From Ypsolopha sequella (lineage: Eukaryota > Arthropoda > Insecta > Lepidoptera > Ypsolophidae), in contig OW203986.1 in the NCBI GenBank assembly GCA_934047225.1, positions 26,601,221 through 26,665,220 of the forward strand: DNA of 64,000 nt, read 5' to 3'. The translations under genes were made by a program, and so were the position numbers. The first letter of the stretch is position 1. Every line of letters begins with the position of its first letter. Under the pieces are notes generated by a model. It did not search any database and was not told the origin of the DNA. It saw nothing but the letters and a program-made list of their open reading frames with translations. Positions 12,181 to 23,363 of this stretch are shown in pieces.

Positions 12181-13271
12181 AATTAAAATAAAACCCAAAT
12201 TAATTTCTATAATTTAATATATTTTTTTTTTTATTTCAATAAGACAACGAGAAATTGGAATAAACTGCTTTTAATAAACTTCCGAATATTTTTACATTTC
12301 ATTTCTTAATAAATTAATTTATTAAAATACGATCTTGTACTTTTTTATTTTTATTTAATTTACTATCAATTGACAAAGCATTTACACAGTCAACATATTA
12401 AAATTTCATAAATTTTTAATTTTCTTCTCTACTTCCCCCCAATCTTAAATTTTCTCTTCTCTACTTTCCCCCAATCTTACTTCCCTTTGTACTTAATAAG
12501 TAAGTTCTTCCTCATCTACCTGTAAAATATAAAACTTCATCAGTGGCGTACTGTCTACTTCCTTTTCCATTTGTCCTTAAATATTTCATTAAATAAAACA
12601 AGACTTTTTTGTAATTAAATAGATTTTATTTAATTCCTTAAAGTAAAATTCTAACTACCACTGAAAGTCATTAACAGTTTTTTTTTTCCATTTAATTATC
12701 AAAAACTGTCTAATTTTTAATGACCGAAGGTATTATTTCCCTGCAAGTAAACAAAAATAGTAAATACTATAATTAATATTGACAACCCTACAAATTATAA
12801 CCAGAAAGATGCTAAATTATTTAAAATATTTTTAAGTTATTCTAGTTTTTACTAACAGTAGCAATGATTGCTTTAAAATATCATTCTAATGAATTCAGTA
12901 GGTATCGTCAGGGAACCTGACTTTCATAGACTAAACCTTTAAATTTCGCAACCGATTACTTCAAGCTATATAAACTAAAGTGTAGGTTGTTCAGTTATAC
13001 TTCGTTCACAAGATATATATAATTTAATTGGGCCCTCAGCTTCATAAAAGCATACTAGCACATAGGCACTAGTTGCATGTACAGCCCAAATCTAGTAAAT
13101 AAATGCTGACGTCACGCACGCACGCGTCCTATGCGAAATCAAATGTAAAATAAAGTCTATCATACCAAACATAAATATTATATTTTTAATACAACATCTA
13201 CATAAATAAAACAACCTATACGAATAAGAAGATAGTATAAAAACACAAAAAATGAATTCGGAATACGTTAG

Positions 13272-13342
13272 CGTCACTAGAGATTCGAACTTCCGGTTTC
13301 CTACTTCCTAGGTGACCATTCAACCACTCGGCCACAGAGACA
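13272..13342 (-). tRNA. tRNA-like sequence with A and B boxes (pseudo-tRNA or SINE head)
   Basis: On the - strand a perfect A-box consensus TGGCCGAGTGG is followed 32 nt later by AGTTCGAATCT, one step off the usual B box GGTTCGAATCC. The putative acceptor stem (GTCTCTG against TAGTGAC) pairs only partly, and the T stem is poor, so a functional tRNA is unlikely. A pol III-transcribed relic captured by the giant element, or a SINE head, fits better. Confidence 0.45.
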
Positions 13343-15634
13343 TTTGATTATTGGTGTGAAAATAACATACAATATCCACCAGTCAGATTAAAACACTACC
13401 TAATTTACTTTTATTTCTTTTTGTTCTCTAAAAATTAAAAGTTAAGCTAGCCAATATTTATAAGATATATTTATCTACTTTCACTTTAAGAAAAACTTCT
13501 AGATCAATAGATTTTTGCATTTATCAAAGTACAACAAAGATAATTTATAGTACAACTCAGTTCTCGATCTAACCCTTCAACACATAAGTTGCGATCCTCG
13601 TGAGTTCGCCATCCAGATCTTCAATTAATATAAATTGTTCTTCACTGTCTACATATATTAAAGATACTAATTACGCAACCCTGAAATACCCTGAAGTTAT
13701 CGTCCAAGACTATAACCAAACCAACACGCAATCTATAACCTTTTCTACAGTACTATTAACACGTCGATCCCTTGTCGTACTACTAATTTACTTCTTTCTC
13801 TTGTAAGTATGAAAAGTTTACTTCCCCTTAATAAAATAAAGTTTTGACGGTATTATTTATTTTCTATTTGAAACAACGTACTTACATATCTCACCTAACA
13901 ATAAACTTTTTCCCTCAATTTTTATCAGAAATCATTATTTTGGACCATCAATAAATCAGCAAAACCTCTTAATTTTATATTACTCTTTTTGTACTAAATC
14001 CTCACTTCGGTAGGCACCCGATTTTCTACTAATAGCTTATTCCCATTTTAAATTTACACTTACAAATTCTTATTTGATTTATCAACACTGTTACTTTTCA
14101 TACTGGACCCTCTAATAGAAAGTGAAACTTTACATACAGAACCCTGATTCTATTACCCATTACCAATTCATTCTTCATCCCATATCAATTATTTGTAAAA
14201 TACAAAGTCCACACATTATAGGTAGGTATTTACTTTGTGTATGATGACAATAGTACATTAATTAAATTTAAATATTTTTTTAACTACTATACTATATTTA
14301 ACCTTTCCCCATTCTCAACTAACTAAAATAAATACTATTTTCCATAATTGTTTCTTTGGTACTGACATAATATTAATTGTAACTCCTTCTCAAAATTTGG
14401 CATGAAAACCTACGCAACTTACACCTGCTCAATCTCTAATATATACAATACACTCATACAGTACATACTACAAATACCGCCTTAGACAACACCCCCATAT
14501 TTACTTTGAAAATAACCAAAAAGAAAACAATTATTTAAATAAAACAGCTTTAGTTTATTTACCTATGTAACTGTCAACCTTAAGTTTGAAAACCAATCGT
14601 CGGAACCCATGCATCTACTTATGTTTTCACAAAGGATCCCCAAAACTGCCTAATGAAGAAGGTGGTCTATGCTTACAAAGCAAGACAATACATCTAAACC
14701 TCGCGCACAGATCCCTGCCTATGCGAATCGATAATTAACCATAAAAAATAAAAATACAATAAATAGACATATCACACACTAATATGTTTATTACGTACAA
14801 TAAATTTCCAATTATTTTTAGATAACCGTCGTCTATATTTTACACGTCTAAATATTTGTAACTCACTCATCAACATTTGTACTAGGTACCTACTGAACGA
14901 AATTCCATGTGGTTCTCGCCATGATTTATCCAGAATTCTAAATCAATATAAGATAATATATTTAGTGTAAATAAACAAACTCCAACATTAATAAAATTCT
15001 CTTGTTATATTGAAATTCGACATTTGACGGTCACCCCCCTTACTATCTCCCGTCATAACATTTTTCTAAACATTAAATAAAGTAAATATCCTTGAATGTT
15101 ATGTAATTAATTTCAACACAAATGAAACCATAAATAAAGCCAGTAGTTTAGACTACAAACTGTTTGGCAAGTAGCAAATCTCGAAATGACTTTACTTGCA
15201 AAGCTAACATAAATCTGTAGTAATAAGAACAATTAATATAATCATTTGATAAAAGGAATTTGGAACATTTTTAACTCGTCATGAAACATAATGTATTAAC
15301 GCCATCTATAAATTTATTCCGGTACCAACTACCTAACTTCTTGTTACGCTTGTTCGTCAATAAGTGTCCCAATTTTGACGACCCAAAAAGTTCCTAGTTC
15401 ATGCACTAGATGGAACTGCTAGTATTTTAATGGAAAATAAACAACTGTAGATACCTAAGTATTTAATAATAACTCAACTCCATACTACAACCATCGACAT
15501 AAAGAAGAAATATACTACACTTGTCATTCTTATATCGTCAACTGAATATCGAGCTTGTTGCTTGATCAAAACACCGGCGGCGAAAGACAGAGATAAAGCG
15601 ACGAGTTTCGACGGTAGCGCAAACGAGACAAACG

Positions 15635-15695
15635 TATAAAGCAGGACGGTTGTATGAACTAGGTTTTGCAGGATCACACACATGAACGGGTAAGT
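15635..15695 (+). promoter_or_regulatory. Captured promoter/first-exon-like patch
   Basis: TATAAA at 15635-15640 is followed 47 nt later by ATG AAC GG and then a consensus donor GTAAGT (15690-15695). The surrounding ~120 bp (15570-15690) is G/C balanced and CpG-containing, unlike the G-poor DNA around it. This is the shape of a gene start that has been captured by the element. No matching next exon in frame was found: joining to 16799 or 17580 runs into an early stop. Confidence 0.3.
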
Positions 15696-16798
15696 ACTAT
15701 ATCTTCTCATTTTGTGTTTCTATCTAAGAACTAGGAATATGACAAACAATTTTACAGAAACCCATGTGACACATCAACACATCGAACAATGTTACAAAGT
15801 TTAACCTACACACTGATTCAACTTACTTCGGTAATTTTCTACTTTCCCCATTCCTTTTAAGCATTACGATCCTCTTGTACGCTCACTAGCCACTACTTTA
15901 AACGCTATCTGTCTAAACAATCAAACATTCGAAATTAATATAAAGTTGGGGTACACAATCATTAACTCTCTCATAATTTAAATTTAACTGACATAAGTGC
16001 AAATTGAATTAATTTATTGATTTGGTTTTGTTATTTATACCATAAACCTTTTAATAAATCCAGCTTTTAAATAATTTCTACCCACGTCCAAACGCAAACC
16101 CAGCGTACAATGATCATTGTCTCCAAAACGGAACAGACCCTGTGGTTACATTCATCAATATACTCTATGGTTATATTCTACATTTCGGTTTAGCTCTTTA
16201 TACAGAAACATAAAAACTAAAATAACATGAAATACAACTAAAATAAAACCTTACAAATTTACTTATAAAACTAAAATGTCTCCTAAAGTAAAATCAAATT
16301 ATGTAGAAAATGTTTGCTATATATGAACAGCTTTAATATATCTAGCGCTTTAAAAATCTCGCTAACCTGTGACAAACTCTACATACCAAACAAAACAAAT
16401 TCAAACTGAAGCTGACAGACGCCATTTGCTCAGTGACGGACGCTTTCTTTAATTTAAAATTAAATTCCATGACGGACCTACCGCAAAAGAAGCTTCACTT
16501 AGAAGATACCGAAAACAAAATCGAAAATGATCCATGAGCATATCTACTGTAACTCGGACGCAAAATTATTTCACAAGAAAGGTATGTACCGCTTTTACAA
16601 ACGTAAACATTTCCAGTTGGATTCTACTTCGAAATTATTAGATTTACACTTAATTATTACACGAAAACGAAGCTTTTCATGCGATAGTCGTTGTTTCTAA
16701 GAGCCAACAAGCATTAAAATTCTTGAATTATCTTCGTACAAATATAAACTTTCATCACCATAAACAAACATTTCATAAACCTTTTCATTTACTTACAG

Positions 16799-16935
16799 AT
16801 GTCGGTCACACTGTCGATAAAAGGGCAAGACACCGGACTTGCCTTACGGAGTTCTCTACAACATACTTAACTTCTGAAGAATTGTACAAAGTTGGAGCAC
16901 TACCTATAACCTGGATGGACAGAATCTTCCCATAG
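16799..16935 (+). other. Exon-like fragment in the giant element
   Basis: Begins after a good acceptor (pyrimidine-rich tract then ACTTACAG) and stays open in its third frame for 44 codons ending LPITWMDRIFP and TAG at 16933. Codon content is less biased than its surroundings. I do not recognise the family. It may be a captured host exon or a chance open frame. Confidence 0.25.
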
Positions 16936-17579
16936 TTCCGTGTAAAAGTGATATGTTACCATCTACCGTACGTCTAACAGGCTTCACGCATACAAGGTAC
17001 CTATATACTTCGACTTACTTTCAAAGTTAAATCCAATTCATCAATCATTAGGTTCCCGTTTAATTATACTAAAGTCCCATAGCCCCGCAATACATGTGAT
17101 AACCTCTGTAGTTCCATACAGTACATACATATACTCATGCCTGTCTCCCAGAGGGGTAGGCCTTTCATACATTAGTTGTTAATTAATGACCATTGTAATT
17201 CTCTTCAAGGTCAATAAAACAGTTGGCCGTAGGTCTTACTTGAAAAACCATGTTGCAAAGCACCAAATCGGTAGATATGTAATTTTTACTAACACTACTG
17301 TGTTGGCAGAATAACTTTCTCTTTAATTTTATAGCCTCATAGATTATATCACATCTGTTAATGAACCTACTTCACCCCTACTAACTTGTGTCAATCTTTG
17401 TATTTGAATACTTGACTCCATAAACTAAGCAAAATACAATACATAACCTTTGTCAAAATATTGTTGGCCCTTAATACTGGTACGTTCATTGAAAGACCCT
17501 GAATTAAGAATTTAGCCCGCTGTACTAAGCAAAAGCTAGAGATAAAGTATTATAATAATTGACTCATTTTATTTTCCAG

Positions 17580-17702
17580 ATTTTGGATCCGTTATTGATG
17601 TCCCTAAATCTTCAACCAAGACGGAGACTGTACGTCAGTACTGGAGTACTTCCCCTGACACCTAAGACAAGTGACGCAGTCAATGGAACCGTCAGAAGTT
17701 AA
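17580..17702 (+). other. Terminal-exon-like fragment in the giant element
   Basis: Follows the acceptor TTTTATTTTCCAG and is open for 40 codons from its first base (starting ILDPLLMSLNLQPRRR) to TAA at 17700-17702. G and C are balanced here, unlike flanks. No family recognised. It could be the last exon of a captured gene fragment. Confidence 0.25.
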
Positions 17703-17971
17703 CTTTCCTATCAAAGAAGCTAATGTTTACCTTGATCATTGTTGACAAATTTACATTGTCTTCGTCCACGGGACCAAATTTACAATATACTGTTTACCTC
17801 TTATAAATATAAATATTTATCTATCGTAACACTCTAAATCACTTCTCCTATTTACACGAACAGCAAATTGTACCCAAAACTGGGTGACATTTCTGTATCA
17901 AACCATTTCTAAAAGCACCAAATTACTTAAAATAAGCCCAAAATACCTATACTGGTCACGGTTACCCATAT

Positions 17972-20900
17972 TGTACTAAATCCTGTTGTAATCCCTATTA
18001 CTGCTCACACTGAACTCCGTCGTATCCCAATAACAACCCACTTACAAACTACATAGTTTAACGTTTGGTGCTTAATAGAAATGATTTTAACAGATATATG
18101 GCCAAAGTGTGATCGTCAGATTAGAACCTTACGTAGCGCCTTAAGTAGTAACCCAAATTATTTAAAAGTGATTCAGAGATGTTGATAGCAAACAAACCCC
18201 TATTAAAAGTCCCATGCTGTTGTAAATTATTAGTTATCTTTCACGTGCTAAGTAAATTGGACATAAAATAATTAAAACCAAATTCGTAGATTTAGATAGT
18301 AAAATCAGAGAATATAAAGTATTGGTAATAATGTTCAGATTAGAAATTTCACTGTTTGTCAGTTAAGCCAATATATGAAAGTCATAGAGATAACACTTTG
18401 TAAACAAATCTAGATGTAAAATTCATTAATGTTACAAATAATAAAAGGTGAATAAAATCTCTGTTGCAATTCTGCGCCAGTCAGCCTCTTAAGAGGCTAT
18501 ATGAATTTACTATATTAGACTATACCCGCTACTTTAGACGATACATCACATACAAATTTTGTTTGATTATGTTATGAATAAAATGCATTATTATTATTTT
18601 TTTTAATAACCACTACCAATAATTGGGGATGGATGAGATGAGGTATTTCTGAGTTTGAAATTTAATCATTTATTGATGATCAAAGCTGAATAGTATTCCA
18701 ACAGCTGACCTTTATGTATGTTGTAAAACTTATTACTCGATAGATACTTCTATACGAAAATTACTTATTTAGCTGGTAATCTTCGAATAAGTCCATAGGA
18801 CAGTGAGTAAAATTCTCACATCTGTGATTATCTGGTCAATAAAATAGAGACTCAAAGAAAGCCATATTGGCAACTTCTCAGAAGTACCTTCCCTTGGATG
18901 TGGAATACCCCCGTGACTTTTTTTAGTGTATACTTTTTTTTTGAATTCTAAATTTAAGATTTATTTATTTATTTTTAATTTTACGCGCCTATGTTGGTTC
19001 CCTGACTACACAGCTCTGGTAAAGAACCAACAAGAAATCCAGAGCGTCCCTATCATCATAGTAACCAAAACTACAAATGACACAAATAATCCAACAGAAT
19101 GATTTCAGATTTCTAACTTATGGCTATCTTGTGTTTCTGTACCAAGTATATTTTATTTGTTCTTATGACATTGGTAAGCTAAACTACCCCATTTCAGTGT
19201 ATAGTTAGCTTGTGGCTGAATTTTGCCTGACACAAGAACAAGTACATTCATACAAATACACCAAATATTACTATTTATTTGAGTAATAAACATTGAAATC
19301 ACTCGTGTTGCACCACGTCCCATTCAAAGATTCAGTCTCTTAACAGATCTACTTAAATAGTGACTGACAGTTAAAATTATTTTCTTAGATACTGCTGGTA
19401 ATACTCAACTTAAAGTTGCTAGGTCAATATGACAAAACTATCTAGTAAAAAACTTAGACTTTCATATTCAGCGTACAGTCATTCTGCTCACTATTCAATA
19501 GAAAACTTCTATCAAATCAAAATTGTATATTGTTTCAGTAATAAACTTCTCTAATACAATCGTTTTTGTTGTATTTAATGCAAGTCAGATAAGTACAAAT
19601 TTCTACCAGGTCAAAATTTTATCCATTTTCTAAAAATCTCCAAGTTTCAATTATAAGTTTCAAATATACTAAAACTATTGAATACAAGAAATTAGGTTTT
19701 CAACCCTCATTTCATATAAGAAAGTTTTACTTTAAAAATCATTGATTTTCTAGTAATATGAAACTACTGTGACTTTTATCCTTAACAGTTTTGCAGTTAT
19801 TTATGTAGTCAATTTTATAACTACACTCAGTAGAATAATTTCAATATATTTTGAAAGAGAAATGAGAAATAGTACTAATAGAACTTTGTTTTTGTTCTAA
19901 AGATGTATTCATTTAATTCCATTAACGAAGAACAACTTTTACTACCCCATATTTGGTGTATAGTATCAGTTAAGGCTTTTCTTTTGCCAGACAAGGGAAA
20001 GCATTTATGCAAACAAATACATCATGTTATGTACTTCAAGTTTATTGAACATTTATAAGAATTGAAATTATTCTCTTGAATAAAGATTTCCCGAAACTAT
20101 TTTCACGGTAATTAGTTTATTAGTTACTTACTCAATTGAGTAATAAAAGAAAATCCGAAACATTCTATATTTCATCTAGGTTCTACTCTGTATCAATGCA
20201 GTCATTTCGACAAGGGAGAATGTAAGTAATTACTGACTAAAAGGTTTGTCAGTCTGCTATACTTTATTTTGGATTCTTATATACCAAACTATTTGATTTT
20301 ACTTTATAACTTAATGTTTACTAAGAACTGACCTTAAAAAGGGTTTGATAGGTACTACAGTTATGAACTTTTATGGTCTAAAATACATTTCATCAACCTG
20401 AATTCTAAATCTAGGCTTTCTATATTATTTAGGCATATTTTATGCCAAACTCAAGTCTCTTTATTTCTTGAAAGAAATACCTAAGTAAATACAATATTTT
20501 AAGAGATAATTGAGTGGTGAAACTTATGTTTCCTATCATTTCATATTTATTGCCAATATTAAAGCCCTATGCCCTAGCATTCAAAATTAGTGTTCTGTGG
20601 CATATAAAAACCTCTTAGTAAACAATGAAACTATTTCAATATCAAAGCCCTATGTCCTTACATTCAAAATTGGAGTTCTTTGGACTTATAAAGCCCTCTC
20701 AGATAAGTAAACAATGAAACTAGTCAACAACAATCTATTCCTGAACCACTAACTCTAATTTTTCAGAGGTTCCTATCTACTTGAAAACTTGTAACCTATC
20801 ATAATTGAATTTATTGACCTATTTTCCCTGAACAATGAAGAAAGTTACCTGAAACCTCCCACTATGCATAATTTCTCAAAAAAACCTATTAATGTCCTAA

Positions 20901-22681
20901 CAATAGACTTGAATTTTGGAATTTACCTACCTAACATTTGGCCCTAAAATCAAATGTTCCTAGGCTTTTAAATGTGTGAATTTTCAAAGCTAGAGGTCCG
21001 TCACCTCACATTTACAAATCACATTTACAAATTGGCCCTAAAATCAAATGTTCCTAGGCTTTTAAATGTGTGAATTTTCAAAGCTAGAGGTCCGTCACCT
21101 CACATTTACAATTAAACGTGTGTGTGGTTGTATATTGTGCTAGCAAACACCATACAACCCCTCAACTAATCGACAGAAAGAAGTGAGGCAAGTTGAAACC
21201 TCTCTGTGTGCCTAACACCCTAAAACTTTGCCCTACTCAGACAGGGGGTGATACAGTAGGTAAAAAGGACGTCACCCCGCTGGCTGGGATAGCCTATATG
21301 ATCATGTGTATATATAAATATATAGATATGAGACCATGACCAGCTCAGTCAGATGACAAAGGACAGAACAAATCGCAGCCTCTTCACGGCTCGGACGCTT
21401 TGCCATAAACATCGCCTTTCATGGGGGATGTGTTTCCAGTATGTAAAACTGGCGCAAGGCCATCCCAGACGCTTGCTTCCCTCCAGAGGAGGTTAAAACT
21501 AGACTCTGTCGTTCACACCAGTAGGTGACCTGAATCTAGCCCAGATCGACTTCCGCTCTGTAAGCTCCCTGCCTGACTCTTCAAGATATCCCAGCGACTA
21601 GCCCTATGCCATTGTTACCCTGGTACATCTTCCCGTTTCCACGTCCGGCATTACTAAGAAGAGACCATACTCCCTTCCTCCCCATCAACCCCTGAATCGA
21701 CCTATGCACTATTACATTATTTAGGTACGTACTTTTAATTTCGGAACTTGAAAAGACGATTATCGAACCCTTTACATAACGCGGAATCTAGCTCGTTCGC
21801 TCGTTCACCCTACACGAATTCAAACGCGTGTGTCAATCGCCGAGTCGGAAAAGTCAAAAACTATTGACCATAACCGAATCTATTTACGAAAAAGGGCATT
21901 CCGCCACCTAAAAGCTAACGCGACGCGAAATGGTCCCGAGACCTAACGAACAGATAGATTGACACATTCCGTATTTTAATCGCAAATTCCGAAAACAAAA
22001 TCACTATTAAAACAAACAAAAACTTCCCCAACTAAACTCAAAAATGAACTACACCTTTAAAACTTCTTGCAGCACTTCCACTGACGACGGTGTAAAAATG
22101 AATGAGCCCCCACCCTACATTTCCACCCATTTATATACTAAGTGTGATATTAGCGTTATCAGTGCTATCGGCGTCAACGGTGCTAACGGTGTTATGTGCG
22201 CTTTCGTGCAGAACGAACAAAAGTGAGACAACCAAACAAGAGTAATAGAGATGGCAACATAACAACAAAACATGGCAACAGCATATACTCGGCGTAAGCA
22301 GGACAGGACAAAAATATACAAGTAAGAGTGAAAGAGATAGACACATGGTGACAAGCCTAAGGCGTCATCTAGTCTACGTGGCAACAACTTGGCAGTTGCG
22401 TGACAACAACAGCTAATTTAGGGTTCACGCATAATTGGAAACCATAATGTTTGAAATTGAAAGTTTATTCTTAATTCCTTCCATATTGGACCGATTGTTT
22501 GGGCCGGTGGTTGAGTTTACTGTATTTATCATTTAAAATCAGTTATTCTACGCGATCGATTTCAATTTGCTTTATTTATTTCAACGTGATTTATTTGATT
22601 ACATACAACAATCTTCCTGCCCATTATCATAACATTTATTTGTGAATTGAGACGTGAACAGATGAGGTACGATCTGTCACA
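17972..22681. repeat. Right long terminal repeat (4,710 bp)
   Basis: Direct repeat of 5103-9825, offset 12,872 bp up to the 16-bp deletion near 20716 and 12,856 bp after it. It starts TGTACTAAAT and ends CTGTCACA followed by the ACCG target duplicate. The 13-bp length difference is fully explained by the 16-bp deletion minus 3 extra bases in the diverged first ~60 bp. Confidence 0.85.
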
Positions 22682-22757
22682 ACCGCCGGGAGTGGCAAAG
22701 TCCTGGAGGCTTATGTCCAGCAGTGGACGAACTAGGCTGATGGATGGATGGATGACG
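22682..22757 (+). repeat. 3' part of the repeat interrupted by the giant element
   Basis: Starts with the second ACCG, continues GGGAGTGGCAAAGTCCTGG and CCAGCAGTGGACGAACTAGG and ends in GATGGATGGATG. Read together with 4858-5102 it matches 57455-57790 (reverse strand) without a gap. Confidence 0.85.
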
Positions 22758-22973
22758 GTGCAACAGGATTCAACTTATTTGACAGGACTAACCTTGTTTT
22801 AAAAGTCCTGTCTTTGTGTTTTCGATAAGGAAAGAAAAAGACGCTTAAATTAAGTTAAGTCCTGTCAAATAAGTGTAAATTTAATTAAATATAGAAACCA
22901 CATTGGTGTCGATTCGGTGTAAGCGTGTTACACCGAATCGACACCAATGTGGTTTCTATATTTAATTAAATTT
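22758..22973. mobile_element. GTGTCGATTCGG-type MITE with a 46-bp perfect palindrome
   Basis: Contains the family's inner stem (ACTTATTTGACAGGACTAAC against its inverse, 22772-22876) and then arms 22877-22922 and 22928-22973 that are perfect inverse complements around the loop GCGTG. The palindrome joins two TIRs head to head. The left remnant of the family lies at 4823-4857, on the other side of the nested insertions. Confidence 0.75.
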
Positions 22974-23363
22974 AAAAATTAATCATAATTTTTCAAAGAT
23001 ATTTATTTATAAAGGTACATAATATAATATTTTTTTTTCGGTTCTTTATCATTTTATTATTTAGTTATTGTATAATTTTTCATATTTTTTTTGTGTTACT
23101 CCTACCTGCGATATTTTCGTTAAGTTTAGTAAGAGATGGGGTAATCTGAAAATCGGCGCTGTAACGTTGCCTTCAACTTACAGCATCTGCTGAGATTACT
23201 CCATTTTGCCTACAGATAGGGTACTTAAATAATTTATTTTTGTAACTTATTGTAAGTATTTAGTTTGTGGCAAATAAATAAAATTTTCTTTCTTCTTTCT
23301 TTCTTTCTACATAATTTGACAGGGCGTATATTATACGCCCTATAAAGTACTCTCTATGTATAC
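22974..23363. other. AT-rich spacer with LINE-like tail
   Basis: Includes a segment ending AAATAAATAAAATTTTC then repeated TTTCTTTCTTC (23270-23308). This looks like the polyadenylated tail of an unidentified retroposon. No coding sequence recognised. Confidence 0.35.

Larger units (their letters stand above)
9826..17971. other. Internal region of the giant element, no retroviral-type genes
   Basis: 8.1 kb with stop codons throughout all frames and no recognisable Gag, protease, RT, RNase H or integrase motif. The + strand is strikingly G-poor: sampled 60-nt lines at 13861, 14281 and 14401 contain 2, 0 and 3 G against about 14-18 C each. Contents in order: module A (9920-10745), a 205-bp tandem array (10746-11350), module A' (11368-12180), long AT-rich DNA, a tRNA-like promoter on the - strand (13272-13342), and three less skewed patches with splice-like edges near 15635-15695, 16799-16935 and 17580-17702. 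Confidence 0.7.
5103..22681. mobile_element. 17.6-kb LARD-like LTR element with 4.7-kb terminal repeats and no pol
   Basis: Two long direct repeats (5103-9825 and 17972-22681) bracket an 8,146-bp interior. Both start TGTACTAAA and end CTGTCACA, so they have the TG..CA ends of LTRs. The unit is flanked by ACCG at 5099-5102 and at 22682-22685. The uninterrupted copy of the host repeat at 57455-57790 has a single ACCG at that point, which supports a 4-bp target-site duplication. No reverse transcriptase, integrase, protease, gag or transposase motif is readable in any frame; the longest open frames are under 100 codons. This fits a large non-autonomous LTR derivative mobilised in trans. Near-identity of the two repeats points to recent insertion. 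Orientation is uncertain: a TATA plus initiator and the C>G composition favour +, while a purine tract next to the left LTR favours -. A large assembly duplication is less likely because of the target duplication and the clean nesting. Confidence 0.85.

Noticed and set aside
5103..22681. The two 4.7-kb repeats as a false assembly duplication
   Set aside because: They differ at one edge and by a 16-bp indel, and the unit has a matching target duplication and an independent empty site, which a collapse or duplication error would not create.
22680..22973. The palindrome at 22877-22973 as an origin or recombination site
   Set aside because: It is made of two TIRs of a MITE family with other copies in the window; transposon structure explains it.
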